The notes under the pieces are model-generated. The model saw only the letters and a list, made by a program, of their open reading frames with translations, was not told the DNA's origin and made no database searches. Below, piece by piece: positions 1 to 9,924 of a stretch of DNA of 64,000 nucleotides. The stretch spans positions 62,001-126,000 of the forward strand of contig NZ_JANAVF010000020.1 of NCBI RefSeq assembly GCF_024213195.1, in the 5' to 3' direction. How positions within the stretch are numbered: the stretch's first letter is position 1; every line of letters starts with the position of its first letter. A program made the position numbers and the translations under genes. The DNA comes from Streptomyces sp. TBY4. Its GTDB lineage: Bacteria; Actinomycetota; Actinomycetes; Streptomycetales; Streptomycetaceae.

Positions 1-1235
1 GCGAGGTCCGTTCCCGCACCGCGGCGGCGTACCGCCACCAGGTCGGAGCGGACGTCGCCCGCCTCCGCCTGGACCGGTACGGGGGCCTCGTGCCCGGCGT
101 GACCCGAGCAGCCGCCGCACGCCGAACCGCAGCCGGCCTCCTCCGCCGTGGCGGAGGAACCGCACACGCCGCCGGACGCGCCGCCGGAACCCTTCGTGCC
201 GCAGCCTCCGGTGGCGGCGGCCGCGACGTCGGCGCGGTGCGCGGGAAGGGTCGTCGTACCGGCGCCCTCCACCTCGAAACCGGCGTCCGCGATCATGTCG
301 AGGTCGGCCTGTCCGGCCTGGCCCTCACTGGTCAGGTAGTCGCCGAGGAAGATCGAGTTCGCCACGTGCAGCGCCAGCGGCTGCAGGGTGCGCAGGTGCA
401 CCTCGCGGCCGCCCGCGATGCGGACCTCGACGTCGGGGCAGACGAAGCGGACCATCGCGAGGATGCGCAGGGCGCGCTGCGGGGTGAGGTTCCACTCCTT
501 GGCGAGCGGAGTGCCCTCGAAGGGGATGAGGAAGTTGACCGGGACCGAGTCGCTGTCGAGCTCGCGCAGCGCGTAGACGACGTCGACGAGGTCCTCGTCG
601 CTCTCGCCCATGCCCGCGATCAGGCCCGAGCAGGCCGACAGGCCGGCGGCGTGCGCCTTCTGCACCGTGTCGACCCGGTCCGCGTAGGTGTGGGTCTTGG
701 TGATGGCGCCGTACGTGGCCTCGGAGGTGTTCAGGTTGTGGTTGTAGGCGTCCGCGCCGGCGTCCTTCAGGCGCTCGGCCTGGCCGTCCGACAGCAGGCC
801 GAGGCAGGCGCACACCTCGACGCCCTCGTTCTGCTCCTTGATGGCGGCGATCGTCTTGCCGACGCGCTCCACGTCGCGGTCGGTCGGACCGCGCCCGCTC
901 GCCACCAGGCAGACCCGCTTGGCACCGCCGGCGACGCCGGCGGCCGCGGCCTGGGAGGCCTCATCGGGCTTCAGCCACGTGTACTTGAGGATCTCGGCCT
1001 TCGAACCCAGTCGCTGGGAACAGTACGAGCAGTCCTCGGGGCAGAGCCCCGACTTCAGGTTGACCAGGTAGTTCAGCTTGACCCGGCGTCCGAACCACTG
1101 CCGGCGCACCTTGCCGGCAGCGGCCACCACGTCGAGCAGTTCGTCGTCAGAGGTCGCCAGCACGGCGAGTGCCTCTTCGCGGGTCGGCAGCTCACGCCGC
1201 AGCCCCTTGTCCACGAGGGTGTTCAGCAGGTCCAT
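1..1235 (-). CDS. bioB: Biotin synthase BioB (3' end off the window)
   Basis: This radical-SAM enzyme inserts sulfur into dethiobiotin in the last step of biotin synthesis. The radical-SAM cluster motif CPEDCSYC lies about 60 residues from the start and is followed by typical BioB blocks (ACLGLLSDG, YNHNLNTS, NFLIPFEGTPL). ATG at 1235 is chosen because homologues begin MDLLNTLVDKGL. The frame is still open at base 1 (ending RRRGAGTDL), so only a few residues are probably missing. After the catalytic domain there is a Gly/Ala-rich tail with five extra cysteines (codons at 201, 162, 129, 117 and 108) and nearby histidines, including CGSACGGCSGH. I recall similar tails in other Streptomyces BioB; their role is unknown. 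The gene is divergent from bioF across 157 bp, which must hold both promoters; I could not recognise a BioQ or BirA operator there. Confidence 0.95.
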   Translation of the reverse strand, partial: MDLLNTLVDKGLRRELPTREEALAVLATSDDELLDVVAAAGKVRRQWFGRRVKLNYLVNLKSGLCPEDCSYCSQRLGSKAEILKYTWLKPDEASQAAAAGVAGGAKRVCLVASGRGPTDRDVERVGKTIAAIKEQNEGVEVCACLGLLSDGQAERLKDAGADAYNHNLNTSEATYGAITKTHTYADRVDTVQKAHAAGLSACSGLIAGMGESDEDLVDVVYALRELDSDSVPVNFLIPFEGTPLAKEWNLTPQRALRILAMVRFVCPDVEVRIAGGREVHLRTLQPLALHVANSIFLGDYLTSEGQAGQADLDMIADAGFEVEGAGTTTLPAHRADVAAAATGGCGTKGSGGASGGVCGSSATAEEAGCGSACGGCSGHAGHEAPVPVQAEAGDVRSDLVAVRRRGAGTDL

Positions 1236-1392
1236 GATGCCGATCCTGTCCCACCCGGGCACTCCCGGCCAAGGAGAGATCGAACAACATGGCCGGAAGA
1301 GAGTGTGTGTATCGCCACACCTGACGCAGGGGTCACGGGCGGTTAGGGTCGGGCAGGTCTGTGGACTGCCGACAAAAACCCGAGGACCGTCG

Positions 1393-2568
1393 ATGCCGCA
1401 CCAGCACACCCCCGCCCCCGTGGACGTCTTCTCCTGGATCGACGACGCGGAGCAGGTCAGGGAGCGGGCCGGACTCGTCCGGACGCTGCGTCCGCGTCCG
1501 GCGGACTCCCCGCTCCTCGATCTCGCGAGCAACGACTACCTCGGGCTCTCCCGGCACCCGGAGACCGTACGGGGCGCGCAGGAGGCCGCCGAGCGCTGGG
1601 GCGCGGGGGCCACCGGATCGCGCCTGGTCACCGGCACCACCGAACTGCACGCCGAACTGGAGCGGGAGCTCGCCGCCTTCTGCGGGTTCGAGGCGGCGCT
1701 GGTCCTTTCCTCCGGGTACGCGGCCAATCTGGCCGCCGTCACCGCGCTCAGCGACCGGGGCACCCTGGTGGTCTCCGACGCGGGCAACCACGCCTCGATC
1801 GTGGACGGCTGCCGGCTCTCGCGCGCCGAGACCGCCGTGGTCCCGCACGCCGACCCGGACGCCGCCCGCAAGACGCTCGCCGCCCACCAGGGACGGGCGC
1901 TGCTGGTCACCGACTCGGTGTTCTCGGTCGACGGGGACGCCGCCCCGCTCGCGGCCCACGCCGAGGTCTGCCGGGATGAGGGCGCGGCCCTGCTCGTGGA
2001 CGACGCGCACGGCCTCGGGGTGCTCGGTCGGGGCGGCCGCGGGGCGCTGCACGCCGCCGGGCTCGCGGGGGCTCCCGGGGTGGTCGCGACGCTGACCCTC
2101 TCGAAGTCCCTGGGCAGCCAGGGAGGTGCGGTGCTCGGCCCGGCCAAGGTGATCCGGCACCTGGTCAACACGGCGCGGACCTTCATCTTCGACACCGGGC
2201 TGGCCCCGGCCGCGACGGGCGCCGCACTGGCCGCCCTGCGCCTGATCGAGCGGGAACCGGAGCGGGCGGACCGGGCCCGCGCGGTGGCCGCCGAACTGTA
2301 CGGGCGGCTCACCGCGTCCGGCCTGACCGCGGCCCGGCCGGACGCGGCCGTGGTGTCGGTACGGGCCCCGTCGGCTTCGGCGGCACTGCGCTGGGCCGCC
2401 GACTGCCGCGAGGCAGGTCTGTCCGTGGGGTGCTTCCGGCCGCCGTCGGTACCGGACGGCATTTCCCGGCTGCGACTGACCGCGCGGGCGGATCTCACGG
2501 GGGACGAGATCAGCCGTGCGGTGGAGACGATCCTGGGGACCGCTCCGGCCGGAGCCACGGACCGCTGA
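1393..2568 (+). CDS. bioF: 8-amino-7-oxononanoate synthase BioF
   Basis: This PLP enzyme condenses pimeloyl-thioester and L-alanine to 8-amino-7-oxononanoate, the first step of biotin ring assembly. The 391 residues match the family length. LDLASNDYLGLS near the N-terminus is the family hallmark, DDAHGLGVLG carries the cofactor-ring aspartate and histidine, and TLSKSLGSQGG places the Schiff-base lysine at about residue 238. ATG 1393 is used because the frame runs open far upstream through bioB antisense without homology. It is divergent from bioB and convergent with the DUF397 gene, which begins six bases after its stop. Confidence 0.94.
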   Translation: MPHQHTPAPVDVFSWIDDAEQVRERAGLVRTLRPRPADSPLLDLASNDYLGLSRHPETVRGAQEAAERWGAGATGSRLVTGTTELHAELERELAAFCGFEAALVLSSGYAANLAAVTALSDRGTLVVSDAGNHASIVDGCRLSRAETAVVPHADPDAARKTLAAHQGRALLVTDSVFSVDGDAAPLAAHAEVCRDEGAALLVDDAHGLGVLGRGGRGALHAAGLAGAPGVVATLTLSKSLGSQGGAVLGPAKVIRHLVNTARTFIFDTGLAPAATGAALAALRLIEREPERADRARAVAAELYGRLTASGLTAARPDAAVVSVRAPSASAALRWAADCREAGLSVGCFRPPSVPDGISRLRLTARADLTGDEISRAVETILGTAPAGATDR

Positions 2569-2574
2569 GCCTTC

Positions 2575-2814
2575 CTACGTCCCGAGATCCGCGAGATCCG
2601 CAAGATCGGCACGGACGGAGACGAGGAAGCCGTTCCAGGCCGTCCCGGTGAAGAGGACGGCCGGGCCGTCCGCCCGCTTGGAGTCGCGGACGGCGAGCAG
2701 GCCGCCACTGAGGACGGCCGTTTCCACACAGTTGTTCATTCCGGTGCTGCGGCTGCTCCGCCGCCACCGCGCGCTGTTCAGAAGTCCGCCTGTGGATAAG
2801 GGGGTTGCGGACAC
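2575..2814 (-). CDS. DUF397 domain protein
   Basis: A 79-residue protein with the DUF397 core: W-R-x-SSRS near the N-terminus, NNCVE, an RDSK motif, and W near the end (WNGFL). These small proteins almost always sit next to DUF5753-type XRE regulators in streptomycetes (WhiJ/Scr1-like loci) and are thought to modulate them. It lies 12 bp downstream of such a regulator on the same strand, so the two are probably one operon. Its biochemical function is not known. Confidence 0.85.
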   Translation of the reverse strand: MSATPLSTGGLLNSARWRRSSRSTGMNNCVETAVLSGGLLAVRDSKRADGPAVLFTGTAWNGFLVSVRADLADLADLGT

Positions 2815-2826
2815 GGGGGTGCCTCC

Positions 2827-3714
2827 TTACGCGTCGTCAGCGAGGGCGCTGATGAGATCCGACGAATCGCGGGGCGGGAGGGCGTGCGCCTGGATGGTGC
2901 GGAACGCGGCGCTGTACGCCTCAAGGTCTTCCTTCCGCTCCAGATAGAGGCTACTCGTCAAATGGTCGAGTACCACCACATCCAGATCGGCGATGTTCGG
3001 AAATGAGAAGATGACGAACGGTCCGGTCAGGCCGAGATGTCCCCCCACGCTGAACGGCAGTACCTGAAGCCGCACTTGGGGCAAACGCGCCACCTCCACC
3101 AAGTGCCTCAGCTGTTCCTCCATCACCCCCGCCCCGCCGATCGCGCGCCGCAGCACCGCCTCGTCCAGGACGGCACTCAGTTCGAGGGGCGGATCCGCCC
3201 GCAGTACGGACTGACGTGCCAGCCGTACGGCGACCAGCGCGTCCACCTTCGGCTCCGGCAGCCCGCCCAGCGCGGCCCGGGTCACGGCGCGCGCGTACTC
3301 CGGGGTCTGCAGCAGGCCCGGCACCACCGACAGTTCGACCGTGCGGGCCGAGCGGGCCCCCGCCTCCAGGCTGATGAAGTCCCGGTACTCCTGCGGCAGC
3401 AGCCCCCGGTAGTCGTGCCACCACTGGCGCCCACGCCCGGTGTCGGCGTCCGGGGCGGGACCCGCCGCCGAGGCCGAGAGGGCTTCCAGCAGGGCGCGCT
3501 GCTGCGCGCTCACCACGTCCTCCCCGTAGACGTCGAGCAGCAGCCGGATGTCCTCCACCTTGACCCCGCTGCGCCCCGTCTCGATACGGCTGATCTTCGA
3601 CTGGTGCCATCCCGCCAGCCGGGCCGCCTCACCGCTGGTGAGTCCGGACCGGTCGCGAAGGGCACGCAGTTCCTCGCCGAGCTTGCGCCGACGCACCGCG
3701 GGACCGTGCTGCAC
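2827..3714 (-). CDS. XRE-family regulator with DUF5753 (WhiJ/Scr1-like)
   Basis: A 295-residue DNA-binding regulator. Residues about 10-65 form a Cro/C1 helix-turn-helix (LRALRDRSGLTSGEAA, then WHQSKISRIETGR). The remaining 200 residues are the DUF5753 sensor region, with the typical PQEYRDFISLEAGA and VPGLLQTPEYARAV blocks. In this family the regulator, a DUF397 protein and a HATPase protein form WhiJ-like sets that affect development and antibiotic production in S. coelicolor; the other two members flank it here (2575-2814 and 3913-4365). The ligand and target are unknown. Confidence 0.9.
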   Translation of the reverse strand: MQHGPAVRRRKLGEELRALRDRSGLTSGEAARLAGWHQSKISRIETGRSGVKVEDIRLLLDVYGEDVVSAQQRALLEALSASAAGPAPDADTGRGRQWWHDYRGLLPQEYRDFISLEAGARSARTVELSVVPGLLQTPEYARAVTRAALGGLPEPKVDALVAVRLARQSVLRADPPLELSAVLDEAVLRRAIGGAGVMEEQLRHLVEVARLPQVRLQVLPFSVGGHLGLTGPFVIFSFPNIADLDVVVLDHLTSSLYLERKEDLEAYSAAFRTIQAHALPPRDSSDLISALADDA

Positions 3715-3912
3715 ACCCGCCTCCCTTCCACCGGCACAGGTCGCACCAGTCTGCCGTCCAAATACGCTCTTCCGTAGCAGAGTTCACCGCATTGAGCGAC
3801 AGATATATGCATATCTTGAGGGATCGGCGGAAACGGCAGGACGATGGGTGGCACTCTGGCGTCCAGCACAGATCCGGGGCGGCTTCGCCCCGGTGGGAAA
3901 GGGACCGTCGCC

Positions 3913-4365
3913 ATGGCAGATCACCTGGAAGCATCCGTCACTCTGCCGAGCGATCCCGCCTCGGTCGCGGCCGCCCGCCGCTACGTCGCGGAGGTGCTGG
4001 GGGAGTGGGGACTGTCCGAGGAGACCGAAGCCGCCGACAGCATCAGGCTCATCGTCTCGGAACTGGCTACCAACTCCGTGCAGCACACCTTCGGGCAGTC
4101 GCCGACCTTCACCGTGGACATCCGCCTGGAGCGCGAGGAGTGGCTCCGCATCGGGGTCACCGACAGCCACCCGCGCTGGCCCAAGCGGCTCCCGGCCGCC
4201 GTCCAGCAGGACAACGGCCGGGGGATGGTCATCATCCGCTGGCTCGCCGCGGAGGCGGGCGGCCGGCTCTCGGTCAGCCCGACCGAGGACGGCGGCAAGA
4301 CCGTGTGGATCGCACTGCCGTGGGTGGCCGCAGGCGCCCCGGCACCGACTCCCACCGGTTGTTGA
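3913..4365 (+). CDS. HATPase_c anti-sigma-factor-like ATP-binding protein
   Basis: A 150-residue single-domain GHKL ATPase of the RsbW/SpoIIAB-like type abundant in Streptomyces. The N-box is visible (RLIVSELATNSVQHT), the G1 region is GVTDSHPRWPK, and the G2 region is NGRGMVIIRWLA. It has no membrane or second catalytic domain. ATG 3913 is preferred because homologues start shortly before the first strand; an in-frame ATG at 3844 is possible. It is divergent from the WhiJ-like XRE gene, completing the regulator/DUF397/ATPase set. It may bind a sigma factor or anti-anti-sigma protein, but the partner cannot be named from sequence. Confidence 0.87.
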   Translation: MADHLEASVTLPSDPASVAAARRYVAEVLGEWGLSEETEAADSIRLIVSELATNSVQHTFGQSPTFTVDIRLEREEWLRIGVTDSHPRWPKRLPAAVQQDNGRGMVIIRWLAAEAGGRLSVSPTEDGGKTVWIALPWVAAGAPAPTPTGC

Positions 4366-4371
4366 GGCCGG

Positions 4372-4761
4372 TCAGGCGCCGGCGCGCTCCGACGCGCTGC
4401 GCTCGATGCACAGCTCGTTGCCCTCGGGGTCGGTCAGCGTGACCCAGCCGCTGCCGTCCTCCCGGCGGTGGTCGCCCTGGAGCTTCGCGCCGAGCGCGAT
4501 CAGCCGCTCCACGTTCTCGTCGCGGGTGCCGGTGGTCGGCTGGATGTCCAAGTGGACGCGGTTCTTGGCGGACTTGCCCTCGGAAACCTGGACGAACAGC
4601 AGTCCGGTCACCCCCGGCTGTCCCGGAACGAGCGAGATCTCCGGGTCGTCCGCCAGGTCGTCCGGGTGTATCGGCCAGCCGGTGACCTCGGACCAGAACT
4701 GCGCCAGCGCGTAGGGCTCCTGTGCGTCGAAGGTGATGTGGTGGACGGGGTTCGCGAACAT
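4372..4761 (-). CDS. VOC family (glyoxalase-like) protein
   Basis: A 129-residue vicinal-oxygen-chelate fold protein. HHITFDA near the start and VHLDIQPT, VTLTDPEGNELCIE near the end are the paired beta-alpha-beta motifs, including metal-ligand-type His and Glu positions. The frame is open to 4869, but ATG 4761 has GAGGAGC five to six bases upstream and gives the usual N-terminus (MFANPVHHI), so the upstream extension is rejected. It is convergent with the ATPase gene, six bases away. The substrate is unknown; relatives include resistance proteins and dioxygenase-like proteins. Confidence 0.85.
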   Translation of the reverse strand: MFANPVHHITFDAQEPYALAQFWSEVTGWPIHPDDLADDPEISLVPGQPGVTGLLFVQVSEGKSAKNRVHLDIQPTTGTRDENVERLIALGAKLQGDHRREDGSGWVTLTDPEGNELCIERSASERAGA

Positions 4762-5065
4762 GCTGCTCCTCGTGGGCGGCTCCGTATACGGAACCGGGCT
4801 GTGCGATGCCCGGAGTTGAACCGGGTACCTGCTCGAAACGTGGGTTAACTCAGCGGAAAAGCGCGGCACCTAGCGTGGCGTCCACGTTCCTTCCGTCAAT
4901 GGTCACCCATGCTCCGGCAAAGCGGCGGTGAGCGGGACGGAAAGCCTTCCTCTGTGTTGGGCAAGACACGCTTGGCTCGGATATGCGCAGGTCAACAAAG
5001 TGTTGACGGCCCATAAGGTCGGCTCGGCGCGATGTCGGTCATGTCCCGGAAGCTTGGTGATTGCT
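4762..5065. other. Intergenic region upstream of urease operon
   Basis: About 300 bases without a convincing gene. It separates the leftward VOC gene from the rightward ureA and must hold both promoters. The only structured element I see is the GTCAAC/GTTGAC inverted repeat at 4991-5007. No conserved small protein or RNA structure is recognisable. Confidence 0.6.
4991..5007. promoter_or_regulatory. Inverted repeat, candidate operator of urease operon
   Basis: GTCAAC-N5-GTTGAC is a perfect 6-bp-arm palindrome about 60 bp before the ureA start. Its right half overlaps a TTGAC(G) -35-like hexamer, so a protein bound here would cover the promoter. GlnR controls ureA in S. coelicolor, but GlnR sites are direct-repeat-like and this is not an obvious match. 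The regulator is unidentified. Confidence 0.35.
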
Positions 5066-5368
<303 letters not shown>

Positions 5369-5382
5369 GAGCGAGTACCCGC

Positions 5383-5730
5383 ATGATCCCCGGCGAAATC
5401 GCCTACGGGGACGGCCCGGTGCGCCTCAACGAAGGCCGGCCCGTCACCCGACTCACCGTGCTCAACGCCGCCGACCGGCCCGTCCAGGTCGGCTCGCACT
5501 ACCACTTCGCCGAGGCCAACCCCGGCCTCGAGTTCGACCGCGGTGCCGCCCGCGGGCTGCGCCTCGACATCGCCGCCGGCACCGCCGTCCGCTTCGAGCC
5601 GGGCATCCCCGTCGCCGTGTCCCTCGTGCCGCTGGCCGGGCTGCGCACCGTGCCCGGACTGCGCGGGGAAACCGGAGGAGCGCTCGACGCCGGTGGGGCG
5701 CTCGATGCCGGAGGGCAGCTCGATGGCTGA
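5383..5730 (+). CDS. ureB: Urease subunit beta UreB
   Basis: The 115-residue second structural subunit of urease. MIPGEI, GSHYHFAEANPGLEFDR and the aromatic/Arg-rich core are typical of UreB. The last 18 residues are an extension with an imperfect in-frame duplication (GGALDAGGALDAGGQLDG), encoded by an 18-bp tandem repeat just before the stop. ATG 5383 follows ureA closely. The last eight bases overlap the ureC start, which points to translational coupling so that the subunits are made together. Confidence 0.94.
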   Translation: MIPGEIAYGDGPVRLNEGRPVTRLTVLNAADRPVQVGSHYHFAEANPGLEFDRGAARGLRLDIAAGTAVRFEPGIPVAVSLVPLAGLRTVPGLRGETGGALDAGGALDAGGQLDG

Positions 5731-7444
5731 GATATCGCGCCAGGTCTACGCCGACCTCTTCGGGCCCACCACGGGCGACCGCATCCGGCTCGCCGACACC
5801 GACCTCTTCGTCGAGATCGAGCGGGACCTCGGCGGCGGCCCCGGACGGGCCGGTGACGAGGCCGTCTTCGGTGGCGGCAAGGTCATCCGCGAGTCCATGG
5901 GCCAGGCCCGCACCACCCGCGCCGAAGGGGCCGCCGACACCGTCATCACCGGTGTGGTGATCCTCGACCACTGGGGCATCGTCAAGGCCGACGTGGGCCT
6001 GCGCGACGGCCGGATCTGCGGCATCGGCAAGGCCGGCAACCCCGACACCATGGACGGCGTCGACCGGGCGCTGGTGATCGGCCCCGAGACCGAGATCATC
6101 GCCGGCAACGGGAAGATCCTCACCGCCGGAGCCGTCGACGCCCACGTGCACTTCATCTCCCCGACCGTGATCGAGGAGGCCCTCGCCTCCGGCATCACCA
6201 CCCTCGTCGGCGGCGGCACCGGCCCGGCCGAGGGCACCAAGGCCACCACGGTGACCCCCGGACCCTGGCACCTGGCCCGGATGTTCGCCGCCCTGGAGGC
6301 CTTCCCCGTCAACATCGGCCTGCTCGGCAAGGGCAACACCATGTCCCGCGAGGGCATGTACTCCCAGCTGCGCGGCGGGGCGCTCGGCTTCAAGCTCCAC
6401 GAGGACTGGGGGTCCACCCCCGCCGTCATCGACGCCTGCCTCACCGTCTGCGAGGAGACCGGCGCCCAGGCCGCCATCCACACCGACACCCTCAACGAGG
6501 CCGGATTCGTCGCCGACACCCTCGCCGCCATCGGCGGACGGACCATCCACTCGTACCACACCGAAGGTGCGGGCGGCGGGCACGCCCCCGACATCATCAC
6601 CGTGGTCTCCGAGCCCAACATCCTGCCCAGCTCCACCAATCCGACCCGGCCGCACACCGTCAACACCGTCGAGGAACACCTCGACATGCTGATGGTCTGC
6701 CACCACCTCAACCCCGCGGTCCCCGAGGACCTGGCCTTCGCCGAATCCAGGATCAGGCCCTCCACCATCGCCGCCGAGGACGTCCTGCACGACCTCGGGG
6801 CCATCTCGATCATCTCCTCGGACTCCCAGGCCATGGGCCGCGTCGGCGAGGTCATCCTGCGCACCTGGCAGACCGCCCACGTGATGAAGAAGCGGCGCGG
6901 CCCGCTGCCCGGGGACGGACCCGCCGACAACCACCGGGCCCGGCGCTACGTCGCCAAGTACACGATCAACCCCGCCGTCGCCCAGGGCCTGGCCCGCGAG
7001 ATCGGCTCCGTCGAGACCGGAAAACTCGCCGACCTGGTGCTGTGGAACCCCGCCTTCTTCGGGGTCAAACCCGAACTGGTCATCAAGGGCGGCCAGATCG
7101 CCTATGCGCAGATGGGCGATGCCAACGCCTCCATCCCCACCCCGCAGCCGGTCCTGCCGCGCCCGATGTTCGGGGCCTACGGGCGGGCCCCCGGGCTGTG
7201 CTCGGTCAACTTCACCGCCCAGGCCGCCCTCGACGACGGACTGCCCGAACGGCTCGGACTCGGGAAGGAGTTCGTCGCCATTGAGAGCACCCGCAAGGTG
7301 ACCAAGGCGGACATGCGCAACAACGACGCCATGCCGCGGGTGGAAGTCGACCCCGACACCTTCACCGTCACCATCGACGGCGAGGTGGTGGAACCCGCCC
7401 CGGCGGCGGAACTCCCCATGGCCCAACGCTACTTCCTTTTCTGA
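5723..7444 (+). CDS. ureC: Urease subunit alpha UreC
   Basis: The 573-residue catalytic subunit carrying the dinuclear nickel centre. All active-site motifs are present: HVHF (H141, H143), the carbamylated lysine in GFKLHEDWG (K224), HTDTLNEAGF, the HTEGAGGGHAPD block, and the mobile-flap C326-H327 in VCHHLNP. The C-terminus PMAQRYFLF matches bacterial ureases. The ATG overlaps the end of ureB. Nothing is missing, so the enzyme should be active if nickel is supplied through UreFGD; there is no ureE, as is usual in streptomycetes. Confidence 0.97.
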   Translation: MAEISRQVYADLFGPTTGDRIRLADTDLFVEIERDLGGGPGRAGDEAVFGGGKVIRESMGQARTTRAEGAADTVITGVVILDHWGIVKADVGLRDGRICGIGKAGNPDTMDGVDRALVIGPETEIIAGNGKILTAGAVDAHVHFISPTVIEEALASGITTLVGGGTGPAEGTKATTVTPGPWHLARMFAALEAFPVNIGLLGKGNTMSREGMYSQLRGGALGFKLHEDWGSTPAVIDACLTVCEETGAQAAIHTDTLNEAGFVADTLAAIGGRTIHSYHTEGAGGGHAPDIITVVSEPNILPSSTNPTRPHTVNTVEEHLDMLMVCHHLNPAVPEDLAFAESRIRPSTIAAEDVLHDLGAISIISSDSQAMGRVGEVILRTWQTAHVMKKRRGPLPGDGPADNHRARRYVAKYTINPAVAQGLAREIGSVETGKLADLVLWNPAFFGVKPELVIKGGQIAYAQMGDANASIPTPQPVLPRPMFGAYGRAPGLCSVNFTAQAALDDGLPERLGLGKEFVAIESTRKVTKADMRNNDAMPRVEVDPDTFTVTIDGEVVEPAPAAELPMAQRYFLF

Positions 7445-7475
7445 TGGGGCCTCTTCTGAGGGGGCGGGTCTTCCG

Positions 7476-8150
7476 ATGAGCCTCGCCACCCTCCTGGTCC
7501 TCGCCGACGGCCGCTTCCCCGCCGGAGGGCACGCCCACTCCGGCGGCGCCGAGGCCGCCTGCAAGGCCGGCCGGATCCACGACGCCGCCACCCTGGCGGA
7601 GTTCTGCCGCGGCCGGCTGCACACCGCCGGGCTCGTCGCGGCCGGACTGGCCGCGGCGGCGGCCCTCGGGACCGACCCGGTCGCCCTCGACGAGGCCGCC
7701 GACGCCCGGACCCCGTCGCCCGCGCTGCGCGCCGCCGGGCGGCGGCTCGGGCGCCAGCTGATGCGGGCCGCCCGCGCCACCTGGCCCGGCGCGGAACTGG
7801 ACGCACTGGCTGCGGCGTTCCCGCGCGGGGCGCACCAGCCCGTGGTGCTCGGCGTCGCCGCCCGGTCGGCGGGGCTCGGGCCGCTGGACGCCGCGCACGT
7901 GGCGGCGTACGAGAGCGTGAGCGGGCCGGCCACCGCCACCGTGCGGCTGCTCGGCCTGGACCCCTTCGAGGCGAGCCGGGTCCTGGCCGGGCTCGCCCCC
8001 GAGCTGGACTCGGTGTCCCACCGGGCGGAGCGGGCCGCGCTGCGCGCCCGCACCGAGGGCACGCACACGCTGCCCGCGGCCTCCTCGCCGCTGCTGGACA
8101 TCGCGGCACAGGCCCATGCCGACTGGCCGGTACGGCTGTTCGCCTCCTGA
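7476..8150 (+). CDS. ureF: Urease accessory protein UreF
   Basis: A 224-residue helical accessory protein that, with UreD and UreG, delivers nickel to apo-urease and is thought to gate the UreG GTPase. The family start (LLVLADGRFPAGGHAHSGG) and the C-terminal PLLDIAAQAHADWPVRLF are clear. It lies 31 bp after ureC with a GA-rich ribosome-binding stretch upstream. Many Ala/Leu residues fit an all-helical fold. UreF is usually the least conserved urease protein, so the match rests on the N-terminal block and the context. Confidence 0.92.
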   Translation: MSLATLLVLADGRFPAGGHAHSGGAEAACKAGRIHDAATLAEFCRGRLHTAGLVAAGLAAAAALGTDPVALDEAADARTPSPALRAAGRRLGRQLMRAARATWPGAELDALAAAFPRGAHQPVVLGVAARSAGLGPLDAAHVAAYESVSGPATATVRLLGLDPFEASRVLAGLAPELDSVSHRAERAALRARTEGTHTLPAASSPLLDIAAQAHADWPVRLFAS

Positions 8151-8203
8151 TCCCCGGGCCCCGCAGGTCCTGCATCCCCCTGCTTCAGCACAAGGAGACC
8201 CCC

Positions 8204-8895
<692 letters not shown>

Positions 8896-8899
<4 letters not shown>

Positions 8900-9702
8900 G
8901 CCCTACGGGGATCCCGGCCGCGATGCCCGTGCCCCCGGCCCCCGCTCCGGCCGGCCTGCGCGCCACCGCCCGGATCGGCGCCGCCGCCGACGGCCGGGGC
9001 TCCACCGCCCTGCCGCTGCTCGCCGGAGAGGGGCCCCTCGCGCTGCGCCGCACCCGGGGCGGGCCCGGCGAGGCGGGCGTCATGCTGGTCGGCGCGATGA
9101 GCGCCCCCCTGGGCGGTGACCACCTCAGGGTCGAGGCCACCGCCGGACCGGGCGCCCGGCTGGTGCTCCACTCGGCGGCGGCCACCCTGGCCCTGCCCGG
9201 CCGGCACGGGGAACCCGCGCGGTACGACGTACGGCTCCGGCTCGCGGACGGGGCGGCGGTGCGCTGGCTGCCGGAGCCCCTCGTCTCGGTGCGCGGCAGT
9301 GACCTCAGGGTCCGCACCCGCGCCGAACTCGCCCCCACCGCCCGGCTGCTGCTGCGCGAGGAGCAGGTGCTCGGCCGCACCGGGGAGGCTCCGGGCCTGC
9401 TGCGCGCCCGGCTCACCGTGACCCGGGACGGACGCCCGCTGCTCGACCAGGAGCTGGCCTGCGGGCCCGGCGCACCCGGCGGCTGGGACGGTCCGGCGGG
9501 ACTCGCGGGCCACCGGGCGCTGGGCCAGCTGCTGGTGGTGGACCCGGAGTTCGCGAAGGCCCCGCCGCAGGCCGGGATGCTGGGGGAGTTCGCGGCGGTC
9601 ACCCCGCTGGCGGGCCCCGCCGTCCTGGTCACGGCCCTGGCCCCGGACGCGCTGCGGCTGCGCGAACTCCTCGACTCCGCCCGGGCCGCCTACGGTTGGT
9701 GA
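8896..9702 (+). CDS. ureD: Urease accessory protein UreD
   Basis: A 268-residue accessory scaffold (UreD/UreH) that binds apo-urease and receives nickel from UreFG. The family is recognised by LPLLAGEGPLALRR near the N-terminus, GARLVLHSAAATLALPG, and LPEPLVSVRGSDLRVR. The start is the GTG inside the GTGA overlap with the ureG stop, so translation is coupled. It is the last gene of the operon. It is short relative to many UreD proteins, as is usual in actinobacteria. Confidence 0.92.
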
Positions 9703-9924
9703 CCTCCGGAGGCCGCCCGGGAGGAACGCGGGCCGAACCCGGGACGAACCAGGCACCGCTCAGCGGTACACGCATTTCCGGATATCGGGTTGGCAAAAAA
9801 CGGCCCCGTGCTCTGTCGCCCGCTCCCGGTCAGGCGGAAGTATCCCCTGCACATGCCGAAGCACATCCACACCGGCACGAACCACGCCGCCCACGGCGGC
9901 AGATGACGCAGGGGGAACAACCAC

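Noticed and set aside
4762..4869. N-terminal extension of the VOC protein to 4869
   Set aside because: The extra 36 residues have no homology character, and the ATG at 4761 has a good ribosome site and the family N-terminus.
4991..5007. GlnR box before ureA
   Set aside because: GlnR sites are spaced GTnAC-like half-sites in direct orientation; this is a clean inverted repeat, so I only list it as an unidentified operator.
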